64,000 nucleotides of DNA from Shimwellia blattae DSM 4481 = NBRC 105725 (GTDB taxonomy: Bacteria > Pseudomonadota > Gammaproteobacteria > Enterobacterales > Enterobacteriaceae): the NCBI RefSeq assembly GCF_000262305.1, contig NC_017910.1, positions 2,356,001 through 2,420,000 on the forward strand, read 5' to 3'. A program made the translations under genes and the position numbers. Below, piece by piece: positions 1 to 8,535 of this stretch; positions within the stretch are counted from its first letter, which is position 1, and each line of letters opens with the position of its first letter. The notes beneath the pieces were generated by a model. That model saw nothing but the letters and a program-made list of their open reading frames with translations, was not told where the DNA came from and did not search any database.

Positions 1-690
1 GGGCCAAATCCTGTCCTGCTCAAACGCCTGGTTCAGCTTGGCCTGCCTATTGCGCTGGCGCTGTTTTTTGAAGTGACCCTGTTTGCCGTGGTCGCCCTGC
101 TGGTTTCGCCGCTGGGGATTGTGGATGTGGCCGGTCACCAGATAGCGCTTAACTTCAGCTCGCTGATGTTTGTGCTGCCCATGTCCCTGGGGGCGGCGGT
201 GACTATCCGGGTGGGGTTCCGGCTCGGAGAGGGCTCAACCGCCAATGCCCAAACCGCAGCCCGGACGGGGCTGGGTGTCGGGGTGTGTATGGCGACCCTG
301 ACCGCGATTTTTACTATCTGCCTGCGCGAGCCTATTGCCCTGCTCTACAACCAGGATCCGGCGGTGGTCTCCCTGGCCGCTCAGCTGATGCTGCTGGCGG
401 CGATTTACCAGATCTCTGACTCAATCCAGGTGATTGGCAGCGGGGTTCTGCGCGGCTATAAAGACACCCGGGCCATTTTCTACATTACGTTTGTGGCTTA
501 CTGGGTGCTGGGGCTGCCTTGCGGGTATACCCTGGCGCTGACCGATGCCGTCGTACCGCGGATGGGCCCTGCCGGGTTCTGGATAGGCTTTATTATCGGG
601 CTGACCTGCGCCGCCATTCTGATAATGCTGCGTATGCGCTGGCTGCAACGCCAGCCACCGGCGTTTATTCTGCAACGCGCCGCCCGCTAA
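1..690 (+). CDS. mdtK: MdtK/NorM multidrug efflux MATE transporter (5' end missing)
   Basis: Inner-membrane MATE-family Na+/H+-coupled drug exporter. The frame is open from base 1 and gives the last 229 residues of a protein that is about 457 long in E. coli, so roughly the C-terminal half is present. Several hydrophobic segments are visible, with family text such as KRLVQLGLPIALALFFEVTL near the start, GHQIALNFSSLMFVLP and GPAGFWIGFIIGL near the end. The first in-frame ATG (base 73) is internal, not a start. A strong terminator follows 18 bp after the stop. As in E. coli, two tRNA-Val genes lie downstream. Identification is by sequence recognition; truncation is due to the window edge. Confidence 0.96.
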   Translation, partial: GPNPVLLKRLVQLGLPIALALFFEVTLFAVVALLVSPLGIVDVAGHQIALNFSSLMFVLPMSLGAAVTIRVGFRLGEGSTANAQTAARTGLGVGVCMATLTAIFTICLREPIALLYNQDPAVVSLAAQLMLLAAIYQISDSIQVIGSGVLRGYKDTRAIFYITFVAYWVLGLPCGYTLALTDAVVPRMGPAGFWIGFIIGLTCAAILIMLRMRWLQRQPPAFILQRAAR

Positions 691-708
691 CCCGGTAAGA
701 CATCCTGT

Positions 709-735
709 GCAGCCGCCCTCAGGCGGCTGCTTTTT
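709..735 (+). terminator. Rho-independent terminator of mdtK
   Basis: A 9-bp perfect GC-rich stem (GCAGCCGCC / GGCGGCTGC) with a CTCA loop is followed by five T. It sits 18 bp after the mdtK stop. Confidence 0.9.
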
Positions 736-797
736 CACCGTTTTGCGCGCAACTGCGGCAATCGCGTGAATTATTACAGAAAATTCGGTGTTGCCCC

Positions 798-826
798 TTG
801 CCAGCATCGCTGGCTGTCGCTAATAT
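798..826 (+). promoter_or_regulatory. Sigma-70 promoter of the tandem tRNA-Val genes
   Basis: TTGCCA (798-803), a 17-bp spacer and TAATAT (821-826). The following discriminator (TCGTCCCC) is GC-rich, as expected for a stringently controlled stable-RNA promoter. The first tRNA starts 24 bp downstream of the -10. Confidence 0.65.
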
Positions 827-850
827 TCGTCCCCGTTGTTACAGAGCAAT

Positions 851-927
851 GCGTTCATAGCTCAGTTGGTTAGAGCACCACCTTGACATGGTGGGGGTCG
901 TTGGTTCGAGTCCAATTGAACGCACCA
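851..927 (+). tRNA. valV: tRNA-Val (anticodon GAC)
   Basis: A 77-nt cloverleaf including encoded CCA. The acceptor stem is GCGTTCA/TGAACGC, the D arm has AGTTGGTTA, anticodon GAC lies at 885-887 and the T loop is TTCGAGT. First of two adjacent near-identical copies; they differ mainly by compensated changes in the acceptor and T stems. Corresponds to E. coli valV/valW downstream of mdtK. Confidence 0.97.
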
Positions 928-941
928 TCTCTTCTTATTGT

Positions 942-1018
942 GCGTCCGTAGCTCAGTTGGTTAGAGCACCACCTTGACATGGTGGGGGTCGGTGGTTCGA
1001 GTCCACTCGGACGCACCA
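942..1018 (+). tRNA. valW: tRNA-Val (anticodon GAC), second copy
   Basis: A 77-nt cloverleaf with CCA. The acceptor stem is GCGTCCG/CGGACGC and anticodon GAC is at 976-978. It starts 14 bp after the first copy and is probably co-transcribed with it. No clear U-tract terminator is seen directly after it. Confidence 0.97.
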
Positions 1019-1131
1019 TTTCATGCTGTACTCTTGCGTTTATCTCACTTATCTCATCTTCAGTTATTCTGCGCTGACACCGCTGTACTGCCTGAATTCA
1101 GGACGGCCCGGCCGGACCATCCGTTATATCA

Positions 1132-1947
1132 TTACCCGGCAAAGAGCCCGCGCTGGTTCAGCACATCATCAATGACCCGCAGCGCCCCCGCATGGTTATT
1201 GCTCAGGGTTTCAAAACGGGCAACATCTTTTACTGCCTCTGCCCCATTCCCCATGGCTACCGGGTAGCCCACCAGTTTCAGCATCTCGACGTCGTTACCG
1301 CTGTCGCCGATGGCTACGCACTCTTGCGGGGAGATATGCCAGCGGTCGAGCAGGCACTGCAGGCCACTGCCCTTATGGGAGCCGGGGATAATTAAATCTA
1401 CAAAACCGAAGCCGCTGGTGACCGGGGTCATGACCCCGTCAAGCGAGTGGCTGAGCTGGCGCATCAGCAGCGGGATATCCTCATCAGGAAGATTCAGCGA
1501 GAATTTAAAAATGGTATCGTCAATCTCCTGCGGATTGTCTGTCGGCTGCAGGCGGTGGTAATGCCGGGACATCAGATCAATAAACGCCTGAGGGGCCTGG
1601 CGGGAATACCAGGCGCTGTTCAGCCCGCAGATCACGTAATTGTCCGCGCAGCTGGCCGCCAGGGCCGCCAGCACTTTCAGGTAGTCCGGCCGGGATAGCC
1701 GGGAATAGCGCACCCGCTCGGGGCCGTCGTAAATCAGCGCGCCGTTTTCCGCCACAAAGGCTATCTGGTCACGCAGTTCGGGGAAAAACGAAATCAGCTG
1801 GTAATACTGGTTGCCGCTGGCAACCACAAAGCGAATCCCCCGGGCTTGCATCGCCTGGTACTGGGCCATAAACCGCGCTTTGTCGTACTGCTTACGATCA
1901 TCAAGAAATGTGCCGTCCATATCTACGGCGATCAGTTTAATTTTCAT
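1132..1947 (-). CDS. supH: Cof-type HAD-IIB sugar phosphatase (SupH/YbiV-like)
   Basis: Cytosolic HAD-superfamily phosphatase of 271 residues acting on small phosphorylated sugars. HAD motif I is DMDGTF (residues 9-14, nucleophile Asp9), the motif II region is VVASGNQYYQ, and motif IV is GDSGNDVEML near residue 215. The long cap between motifs is typical of subclass IIB. The text SGFGFVDLIIPG and AIGDSGND is closer to E. coli SupH (YbiV) than to its paralogue YbjI, so the symbol is a best guess. An AGAGGCAGG ribosome site precedes the ATG. In E. coli this gene is not beside valVW, so the location marks a rearrangement border. Confidence 0.82.
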   Translation of the reverse strand: MKIKLIAVDMDGTFLDDRKQYDKARFMAQYQAMQARGIRFVVASGNQYYQLISFFPELRDQIAFVAENGALIYDGPERVRYSRLSRPDYLKVLAALAASCADNYVICGLNSAWYSRQAPQAFIDLMSRHYHRLQPTDNPQEIDDTIFKFSLNLPDEDIPLLMRQLSHSLDGVMTPVTSGFGFVDLIIPGSHKGSGLQCLLDRWHISPQECVAIGDSGNDVEMLKLVGYPVAMGNGAEAVKDVARFETLSNNHAGALRVIDDVLNQRGLFAG

Positions 1948-2173
1948 CCTGCCTCTGTCCTGCCTTTGGATCCCGGGCCCGGTTATCGGCCACCCGTACC
2001 GGATATGATACCGATCACATTTTAGTCTGTCGCGTTAACTTTCATATGAAAGCCGCCCCCTCTCCCGGCCCCGGGGGCGGGATCCTCGCGAAAATTGCCC
2101 GTAGCGCTTGTCATCGGCGTTGCGAATCAGTACCGTGTTGCCCTGCGCTACACCAGCACCACAGGAGACCCTT

Positions 2174-2407
2174 ATGGACAATTATAATCTTGCTGATCTT
2201 CCCCAGGAGGAGATGGACAAAGTGAATGTCGATCTTGCGGCGGCGGGGGTCGCCTTTAAGGAGCGTTATAATATGCCGGTCATTGCCGATCAGGTTGAGC
2301 TGGAGCAGCCTGCCGCCCTGCGGGGCTGGTTTCGTGAGCGTTTAATCGCCCATCGTCTGGCGTCCGTTAACCTGTCGCGGCTGCCTTACGAACCCAAAAC
2401 AAAATAG
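2174..2407 (+). CDS. holE: DNA polymerase III theta subunit
   Basis: Small (77-residue) accessory subunit of the DNA polymerase III core that binds and stabilises the epsilon proofreading subunit. The central text EEMDKVNVDLAAAGVAFKER and the C-terminal RLIAHRLASVNLSRLPYEP are diagnostic of HolE; only the first dozen residues differ from E. coli. The ATG at 2174 is chosen because of the AGGAG site (2163-2167) and the family length. A longer in-frame start at 2108 lacks a ribosome site. It opens the block collinear with the E. coli holE-argS region. Confidence 0.95.
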   Translation: MDNYNLADLPQEEMDKVNVDLAAAGVAFKERYNMPVIADQVELEQPAALRGWFRERLIAHRLASVNLSRLPYEPKTK

Positions 2408-2529
2408 CCACTCTGGATGACAGTTTATTACAATTTATCTGCTATGATTTGCGTTACCCTTCGGGCCTGACTGACAGGCTCGCGGCACCACGGAACCGGT
2501 GTCAGACAACTCAGAAAGGATGCACTGTG

Positions 2530-3258
2530 ATGACTCAATGGAATGTCGCCGCAGCCCAGTACGGCTGCCATGATGGCGAGCTCAACGCCAATATCGACCA
2601 CCACCTGCACTTTATCCGCCGCGCGGCCCGGGAGCAGGTGGATCTGCTGGTCTTCCCCGAATACTCCCTTACCGGCCTGACGCCTTGCAGCGCCGCCATA
2701 CACGGTCTGACCCCGAACGCAACCGCCCTTGCCCCGCTTCAGCGTGCCGCTCAGGAGTACCAGATGACCATTATTGTCGGCCTGCCCCTGCATGACGGGG
2801 GGCGCATCCTGCCCGGGGCGCTGGGATTTATGCCGGACGGCACCCGCACCGCCTGCCATAAACCGGCCGGAGAGTGGGATGACATCAGCGCCGGTGCGCC
2901 GGTAATCGGCCATCAGGGGCGCAGTTTTGCGCTGGGTATCAACTCTGACGGTCAGGATGAGTCCTGGCCGCGCAGCGCCGCCAGCCAGGGGGTCGATTTA
3001 TACACCACCGGGCGCATCGTTTCTGAAATCTCCTGGCAGCATGAGGTCATGCACTTACAGCGCTGGTCCCATAAATACCGCCTGCCGGTGCTGATGGCCA
3101 ACCACGCCTGGTCGGTCAATGGCACCCGCAGCGCCGGGCGCAGCGCCTGCTGGGATGAGCGCGGGCAGTTAATTATCCGGGCAGATGAAGGCGAACTGCT
3201 GGTTATCAGCCGCCGCAGCGAACGGGGTTGGCAGGGGGAGGTCATTCCGTTAGTCTAG
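2530..3258 (+). CDS. yobB: YobB-like nitrilase-fold protein, catalytic Cys apparently lost
   Basis: A 242-residue carbon-nitrogen hydrolase-fold protein between holE and exoX, the E. coli position of yobB. The fold starts WNVAAAQYG. Two members of the Glu-Lys-Cys triad are visible: Glu44 in LLVFPEYSLTG and Lys111 in ACHKPAGEW. Where the family has an I-C-(Y/W)-D motif this protein reads INSD (137-140), so Asn138 replaces the nucleophilic Cys. This suggests it is not an active amidase or nitrilase. The start at 2530 follows an AGAAAGGA site; an adjacent GTG (2527) is the alternative. Natural substrate or role unknown. Confidence 0.78.
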   Translation: MTQWNVAAAQYGCHDGELNANIDHHLHFIRRAAREQVDLLVFPEYSLTGLTPCSAAIHGLTPNATALAPLQRAAQEYQMTIIVGLPLHDGGRILPGALGFMPDGTRTACHKPAGEWDDISAGAPVIGHQGRSFALGINSDGQDESWPRSAASQGVDLYTTGRIVSEISWQHEVMHLQRWSHKYRLPVLMANHAWSVNGTRSAGRSACWDERGQLIIRADEGELLVISRRSERGWQGEVIPLV

Positions 3259-3280
3259 CATTTTTGCCAGCGGAGTGCCG

Positions 3281-3946
3281 ATGCTGCGAATTATCGATAC
3301 CGAAACCTGCGGGCTGCAGGGTGGCGTTGTTGAAGTGGCCTCCGTCGATATTATCGACGGGCAGATAGTGAACCCCATGAGCGATCTGGTACGCCCGGAT
3401 CGCCCCATCTCCCACCAGGCGATGGCTATTCACAAAATCACCGAAAGCATGGTGGCGGATAAACCCTGGATTGAAGAGGTGATCCCCCGCTATTACGGCA
3501 GCGATTACTATGTCGCCCATAACGCCAGTTTTGACCGCCGGGTACTGCCGGACATGCCCGGCAGCTGGATCTGCTCAATGAAGCTCTCCCGCCGCCTGTG
3601 GCCGGGGATCAAATACAGCAATATGGGGCTCTACCACAGCCTGAAACTGCAGGTGCAAACGCCCCCGGGCCTGCACCAGCACCGGGCGCTGTATGACTGC
3701 TATATCACCGCCGCCTTGATGTTGCGGATCATCGAGGTTTCCGGCTGGGAGCCGGAGCAGATGGTGGATGTCACCGGCCGCCCGGCCCTGCTGGAGGTGA
3801 TGCCGTTTGGTAAATACCGCGGGCAGGCGGTTGCCACCGTTGCCGGGCAGGATCCCGGTTACCTGCGCTGGATGTGGAACAACCTCAAGACCATGAGCCC
3901 GGAGTTACGCACCACCCTGCGCCACTTTCTGGACAAGCAGCCCTGA
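3281..3946 (+). CDS. exoX: Exodeoxyribonuclease X (DEDDh 3'-5' exonuclease)
   Basis: Distributive 3'-5' DNA exonuclease involved in mismatch repair and UV repair, 221 residues. DEDDh motifs: Asp6 and Glu8 in IIDTETCGL, HNASFDRR (Exo II), and HRALYDCY (Exo III His and Asp). The C-terminal region FGKYRGQAV...DPGYLRW is typical of ExoX. The start is the ATG preceded by CGGAG at 5 bp; a GTG two codons upstream (3275) is less likely from comparison with E. coli. It follows yobB by 22 bp, probably one transcript, and converges on ptrB. Confidence 0.95.
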   Translation: MLRIIDTETCGLQGGVVEVASVDIIDGQIVNPMSDLVRPDRPISHQAMAIHKITESMVADKPWIEEVIPRYYGSDYYVAHNASFDRRVLPDMPGSWICSMKLSRRLWPGIKYSNMGLYHSLKLQVQTPPGLHQHRALYDCYITAALMLRIIEVSGWEPEQMVDVTGRPALLEVMPFGKYRGQAVATVAGQDPGYLRWMWNNLKTMSPELRTTLRHFLDKQP

Positions 3947-3952
3947 GGCCGC

Positions 3953-6010
3953 TCAGTCATCGTGTCCGGGTAATGTGCCCTGGGTCAGGGCCACCAGGAA
4001 GGTATACTCCAGGGCCACCCCCTCCCAGGATTTGAAGCGCCCGGATTTTCCGCCGTGGCCGGTGTCCATATCGGTACACAGCAGCAGCAGATTATCCCCC
4101 TGTTTTATCTCGCGCAGCTTCGCCACCCACTTGGCAGGCTCCCAGTATTGTACCTGGGAGTCGTGTAGCCCGGTGGTGACCAGCATATGCGGGTACTCCT
4201 GAGGGGTGAGGTTATCATAGGGGCTGTACTGGCGGATGTAGTGATACCAGCGGGGCTCATTGGGGTTGCCCCACTCTTCATACTCCCCGGTGGTCAGCGG
4301 AATAGACTCATCCAGCATGGTGGTCAGCACATCCACAAAGGGCACCTGGGCCACGATGCCGCGAAACAGCGTCGGGCGCATATTGACCACCGCCCCCATC
4401 AGTAACCCGCCAGCGCTGCCCCCCATCCCGTACAGATACCCGGGGTCGCCATAACCCTGCGCCAGCAGGGCGTCACACACCTGCAGGTAGTCCGTAAAGG
4501 TGTTCATTTTGTGGTCCAGCTTGCCCTCTTCATACCACTGCTGGCCCAGCTCGCCGCCGCCGCGGATATGGGCAATCGCCACTACAAAACCGCGATCCAG
4601 CAGGCTCAGGCGGCTGGGGCTGAAATCGGCGTCGATACTGCTGCCGTATGCGCCATAGCCATAGACCAGCAGCGGGTTGGCCCCTTTGCGAAAATGGCGG
4701 CGGTGATACACCACCGAGACGGGGATCTGCGCGCCATCTTCCGCCCGGACCCACAACCGCTCGCTGCGGTAATCGCAGGCCTGGTAGCCGGGCACCTCCT
4801 GCTGTTTGAGTACCACCCGCTCCCCGGTGTCCATATTCAGGGCATACAGGGTGTCTGCGGCGGTCATGGAGGAGTATCCGTAACGCAGCCACGGGGTGTC
4901 GGGCTCCGGATTGGTGGCGACCCAGGTCACGTAGGCCGGGTCATCAAAAGCGATGCGCGATTCGGCGCGGGTCTGGCGGTGAATTAAGCGCAGTTGGGTC
5001 AGCCCCTGTTCGCGCTCTTCCAGCACCAGCCAGCGGCTGAACAGGGTAAAACTCTCCAGCATGACATCCTGGCGGTGGGCAATCAGCGTTTTCCAGGCGC
5101 TCTCCTCCGCCACCCGGGAGCGGTACAGGGCGAAGTTCTTGCCCTCCCGGTTCGAGCGGATATAAAACCAGTGCTGGTAGTGGTCGATACTGTACTCATG
5201 ATCGTGACGCCGTGGCAGAAAGCTCACCGGCTCAGCCTGCTGATCGTCGGCATCCAGCAGCAGAATTTCGCTGGTGCTGGTACTGGAGAGGTAGATAAGC
5301 ACATATTTGCGCGATGTGGACTTACTCAGGCTGACGTAATAGCGCTCGTCGCGCTCTTCGTAAATCAGCGTATCCTCACGGCCAGGCGACCCTACCCGGT
5401 GGCGCCAGACCTGGTAGGGCAACAGGGTTTGCGGATGCTTGCGGATGTAATACAGGGTGGCGCCATCATTGGCCCAGACAAAACTGGCAGAGACATTTTC
5501 CAGGGTTTCCGGATACCAGTTGCCGCTCTCCAGATCCTTAAAGCGCAGCCCGTACTGGCGGCGTGAAAGGTAGTCCTCCGCCACGGCCATGATCCGGTTA
5601 TCCGTGCTGACGCTCATCCCCCCCATGTCCCAGAATTCGCTGCCGGCGGCGCGCTGGTTGCCATCAAGCAGAATGTCCCACGCATCCGGGGTACAGGTGG
5701 CAACCGGCTGGCGCTGGTAGACCGGGTACTCGCCGCCGGATTCATAAATATGCCGGTAGCGGTAGCCGTTTTTCTCCCAGGGGGCGGAGGCATCCCGCTG
5801 GGGAATACGCTGCAGGATCTCACCAAGCAGCGTGTCGCGCAGATCGTTCTGGCTGGCCATGATCTGCCTGCCGTACTGATTTTCCTGCTCCAGATAGCTC
5901 AGTATCTGTGGATCAGTCCGGGTGTCGTCCCGCAGCCAGTAGTAGTTATCAATGCGGGTTTCACCATGCAGCGTCATGGCGTGGGGAATTTTTTTTGCTT
6001 TTGGTGGCAT
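3953..6010 (-). CDS. ptrB: Oligopeptidase B (protease II)
   Basis: Cytosolic serine peptidase of the prolyl-oligopeptidase family (S9A) that cleaves short peptides after Lys/Arg. It is 685 residues, against 686 in E. coli. An N-terminal beta-propeller (about 70-400) is followed by an alpha/beta hydrolase domain. The catalytic triad is Ser532 (GGSAGG), Asp617 (HDSQVQYWEP) and His652 (TGHGGKSG), the same numbers as in E. coli. It ends 6 bp from exoX (convergent). Upstream, E. coli has yebE and yebF before yebG; both are missing here. Confidence 0.97.
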   Translation of the reverse strand: MPPKAKKIPHAMTLHGETRIDNYYWLRDDTRTDPQILSYLEQENQYGRQIMASQNDLRDTLLGEILQRIPQRDASAPWEKNGYRYRHIYESGGEYPVYQRQPVATCTPDAWDILLDGNQRAAGSEFWDMGGMSVSTDNRIMAVAEDYLSRRQYGLRFKDLESGNWYPETLENVSASFVWANDGATLYYIRKHPQTLLPYQVWRHRVGSPGREDTLIYEERDERYYVSLSKSTSRKYVLIYLSSTSTSEILLLDADDQQAEPVSFLPRRHDHEYSIDHYQHWFYIRSNREGKNFALYRSRVAEESAWKTLIAHRQDVMLESFTLFSRWLVLEEREQGLTQLRLIHRQTRAESRIAFDDPAYVTWVATNPEPDTPWLRYGYSSMTAADTLYALNMDTGERVVLKQQEVPGYQACDYRSERLWVRAEDGAQIPVSVVYHRRHFRKGANPLLVYGYGAYGSSIDADFSPSRLSLLDRGFVVAIAHIRGGGELGQQWYEEGKLDHKMNTFTDYLQVCDALLAQGYGDPGYLYGMGGSAGGLLMGAVVNMRPTLFRGIVAQVPFVDVLTTMLDESIPLTTGEYEEWGNPNEPRWYHYIRQYSPYDNLTPQEYPHMLVTTGLHDSQVQYWEPAKWVAKLREIKQGDNLLLLCTDMDTGHGGKSGRFKSWEGVALEYTFLVALTQGTLPGHDD

Positions 6011-6187
6011 GTGGCTTCACTGATTTACACAGAGTTCAGATATTCGGGCCGCCCCGTGGCTGCCCGTGTAAGCGGTATAGTGCACCTTGCCGGTTTTATA
6101 TTCCACTCTCGCGACCACGTATCCGTGTGCCTGCCGGGGGGTTACCCCACCCTGGTTACTGAAACTCTGGTACAAAATGGCAGAACT

Positions 6188-6499
6188 TCAAGCCGGGGCT
6201 CCGGCGGCTTTGCGCTTGCGGGCCGGGGCGGGCTCCGCTGCGGGTGCTGTGCTGGCCGCCGCCCCGGGCAGGTTGCCGGTTTTCAGCACCGCACTTAACG
6301 TATCCCGCTGCTCTGCCAGCCACATGGCCAGTGCCTCCTGCTGCCGGGCTTCAAGCTCAACCGGCCCCTGTTCAAGCCACTGCTCCAGGGTGGCGGCAAG
6401 ATCGAGCATTTTGTCGTAGGCGTCAGCCTCCTTTTTACTGGCGAAAGCCATTTTTTCTTCACCCTCTCTGATAACCACATACTTGACGACAACGGCCAT
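6188..6499 (-). CDS. yebG: SOS-induced DNA damage protein YebG
   Basis: LexA-regulated small cytosolic protein (103 residues), possibly DNA-binding. The N-terminal part (KYVVIREGEEKMAFASKKEA) matches YebG closely. The tail is different from E. coli: Ala/Pro-rich and ending in a basic RKRKAAG stretch. The start at 6499 (MAVVVKY) is chosen over an ATG four codons upstream, because it matches E. coli and has GGAGT at 6 bp. A LexA box overlapping a sigma-70 promoter lies directly upstream, in the space shared with divergent purT. Confidence 0.92.
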   Translation of the reverse strand: MAVVVKYVVIREGEEKMAFASKKEADAYDKMLDLAATLEQWLEQGPVELEARQQEALAMWLAEQRDTLSAVLKTGNLPGAAASTAPAAEPAPARKRKAAGAPA

Positions 6500-6512
6500 T
6501 ACTGACTCCATT

Positions 6513-6532
6513 AACTGTGTTTTTATACAGTA
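6513..6532 (-). promoter_or_regulatory. LexA (SOS) box of yebG
   Basis: CTGT-N8-ACAG (core 6515-6530) with flanking AA/TA, close to the consensus TACTGTATATATATACAGTA. It touches the -10 of the yebG promoter (6529-6534), a position that fits repression. Confidence 0.9.
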
Positions 6533-6557
6533 TAATCAATTATCTGCTCTGGCTCAA
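6529..6557 (-). promoter_or_regulatory. Sigma-70 promoter of yebG
   Basis: On the minus strand TTGAGC (6552-6557), a 17-bp spacer and TATACT (6529-6534). The LexA box overlaps the -10. Confidence 0.75.
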
Positions 6558-6575
6558 GGCAACAACACTCCCTAT

Positions 6576-6591
6576 ACGCAATCGTTTTCGT
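6576..6591 (+). promoter_or_regulatory. PurR box in the purT promoter
   Basis: ACGCAATCGTTTTCGT differs at one position from the PurR consensus ACGCAAACGTTTTCNT. It sits immediately upstream of a TATACT -10 (6593-6598) and 42 bp before the purT start, so purine repression of purT is likely. Confidence 0.8.
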
Positions 6592-6632
6592 ATATACTGC
6601 GCCGGTCATCAATTACGCCAGGAACAGAAATT

Positions 6633-7811
6633 ATGTCTATGTTGGGAACCGCGCTACGCCCGGCAGCCACGCGCGTGATGCTGCTGGGTGCCGGTGAGCT
6701 GGGTAAAGAAGTTGCCATTGAGTGCCAGCGCCTCGGGCTGGAAGTCATCGCCGTAGACCGCTACCCGGATGCCCCGGCAATGCATGTTGCCCACCGCAGC
6801 CATGTTATCAATATGCTGGACGGCGAAGCGCTGAAGGCGCTGGTCGCCCGGGAGATGCCGGACTATATCGTACCGGAGATCGAAGCCATCGCCACCGATA
6901 CCCTGCTGGAGCTGGAGCAAAAAGGCCAGCGGGTTGTGCCCTGCGCCAGGGCCACAAGCCTGACCATGAACCGTGAAGGTATCCGCCGCCTGGCGGCTGA
7001 AACCCTTGGCCTGCCCACCTCCCGCTACCGTTTTGCCGGTGACGAAGCCAGCTTTCGCCAGGCGGTGGCAGAGATTGGCCTGCCGTGTATCGTAAAACCG
7101 GTAATGAGCTCTTCCGGCAAGGGGCAGACGTTTATTCGCCGCGCAGAGCAACTGAGCGATGCCTGGCAGTACGCCCAGCAAGGCGGGCGTGCCGGTGCCG
7201 GGCGGGTGATCGTTGAAGGGGTTGTGAATTTTGATTTCGAAATCACCCTGCTTACCGTCAGCGCGGTAGACGGGATCCACTTCTGCGCCCCCATCGGCCA
7301 CCGCCAGGAAGACGGGGATTACCGCGAGTCCTGGCAGCCCCAGCAGATGAGCCCCCTCGCCCTGTCCCGGGCCCGGGATATCTCCGCGAAAGTGGTGGAG
7401 GCTCTGGGCGGTTACGGGGTGTTCGGGGTGGAGCTGTTTGTCTGCGACGATGAGGTTATCTTCAGTGAGGTCTCCCCCCGTCCGCACGACACCGGGATGG
7501 TGACCATGATATCCCAGAACCTGTCAGAGTTTGCCCTGCATGTACGCGCCTTTACCGGCCTGCCGGTCGGGGCTATCCGCCAGTACGGCCCGGGGGCGTC
7601 GGCGGTGATTCTGCCCACGCTCACCAGCGACAATATTAAATTCGCCCGCCTGGCAGAGGCGCTGGGCGCAGACACGCAGATTCGCCTGTTCGGCAAACCG
7701 GAGATTAACGGTACGCGTCGTTTAGGGGTGGCGCTTGCAAGTGGGGAGACGCTCGAGGAGGCGATTGTCCGGGCCAGACAGGCCGCAGCAACAGTCGATA
7801 TCCTGCCTTAA
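6633..7811 (+). CDS. purT: Formate-dependent phosphoribosylglycinamide formyltransferase 2
   Basis: ATP-grasp enzyme of purine biosynthesis. It makes formyl-GAR from GAR, formate and ATP, an alternative to folate-dependent PurN. At 392 residues it matches E. coli exactly. The N-terminal nucleotide-binding region has VMLLGAGELGKEVAIECQRL, and the ATP-grasp core has KPVMSSSGKGQTF, EGVVNFDFEITLL and the acidic metal-binding EVSPRPHDTGMVT. The reading frame is open upstream, but the start at 6633 (MSMLGTALRPAATR) follows an AGGA and matches E. coli. A PurR box overlaps the promoter. A bidirectional terminator separates it from convergent eda. Confidence 0.97.
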   Translation: MSMLGTALRPAATRVMLLGAGELGKEVAIECQRLGLEVIAVDRYPDAPAMHVAHRSHVINMLDGEALKALVAREMPDYIVPEIEAIATDTLLELEQKGQRVVPCARATSLTMNREGIRRLAAETLGLPTSRYRFAGDEASFRQAVAEIGLPCIVKPVMSSSGKGQTFIRRAEQLSDAWQYAQQGGRAGAGRVIVEGVVNFDFEITLLTVSAVDGIHFCAPIGHRQEDGDYRESWQPQQMSPLALSRARDISAKVVEALGGYGVFGVELFVCDDEVIFSEVSPRPHDTGMVTMISQNLSEFALHVRAFTGLPVGAIRQYGPGASAVILPTLTSDNIKFARLAEALGADTQIRLFGKPEINGTRRLGVALASGETLEEAIVRARQAAATVDILP

Positions 7812-7816
7812 AAGAA

Positions 7817-7843
7817 AAATCCCCCCGCATTGCGGGGGGATTT
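7817..7843. terminator. Bidirectional terminator between purT and eda
   Basis: AAATCCCCCCGC / GCGGGGGGATTT inverted repeat with a 3-nt loop. A and T tracts on both sides serve the two convergent genes. Confidence 0.88.
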
Positions 7844-7859
7844 CAGACAGGGGCGAGAC

Positions 7860-8501
7860 TTACAGTTTCGCGCCGGCAACGGCTTCTTTTGCCAGGGTGG
7901 TGATACGCGCGAAATCACCGGATTCCATCGCGTCGTCCGGCACCAGCCAGGAGCCGCCAACACACAGCACGCTTTTCAGCGCCAGGTAGTCGCGGTAGTT
8001 AGCCGGAGAGATACCGCCGGTCGGGCAGATACGCAGCTGTGAGAACGGGCCAGAAATGGCTTTCAGGGCTTTCACGCCGCCGTTTGCTTCCGCCGGGAAG
8101 AATTTGAACTCTTTCAGACCGTAGTCCATACCCAGCATCAGTTCAGACACGGTGGCAACACCCGGGATCAGCGGGATCGGGCCTTCGTTAGCGGCTTTCA
8201 GCAGTGCTTCGGTCAGCCCCGGGCTGATAGCAAACTGCGCGCCTGCGGCGGTCACTTCAGCCAGCTGCTGTGGGTTGGTGACAGTACCGGCACCGACAAT
8301 CGCGTCCGGCACTTCTTTGGCGATCAGGCGAATAGCCTCTACGGCACATTCCGTGCGCAGGGTCACTTCCAGAACGCGCACGCCACCGGCAACCAGTGCT
8401 TTCGCCATCGGTACCGCGTGTTCCAGTTTTTTAATCACAATAACAGGAATGACCGGACCGGTTTTCAGGATCTGTTCCGCACTTGTTTTCCAGTTTTTCA
8501 T
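7860..8501 (-). CDS. eda: KDPG/KHG aldolase
   Basis: 2-keto-3-deoxy-6-phosphogluconate aldolase, the last step of the Entner-Doudoroff pathway, yielding pyruvate and glyceraldehyde-3-phosphate. It is 213 residues, the E. coli length. Schiff-base Lys133 lies in GLKEFKFFPAEANGG and catalytic Glu45 in VRVLEVTLRTE; the phosphate site is GGISPANYRDYL. It follows edd by 59 bp, forming an edd-eda operon. The gap contains an 18-bp GC palindrome (8536-8553) without a T tract. Confidence 0.98.
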   Translation of the reverse strand: MKNWKTSAEQILKTGPVIPVIVIKKLEHAVPMAKALVAGGVRVLEVTLRTECAVEAIRLIAKEVPDAIVGAGTVTNPQQLAEVTAAGAQFAISPGLTEALLKAANEGPIPLIPGVATVSELMLGMDYGLKEFKFFPAEANGGVKALKAISGPFSQLRICPTGGISPANYRDYLALKSVLCVGGSWLVPDDAMESGDFARITTLAKEAVAGAKL

Positions 8502-8535
8502 CAGAGACTCTCTCCCGTAAATTTAATCAGTGGTT

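Noticed and set aside
851..1018. tRNA pair as an integration site with att repeats
   Set aside because: The near-identical copies are normal tandem tRNA genes; no integrase or mobile gene follows, and the next DNA is a HAD phosphatase and holE.
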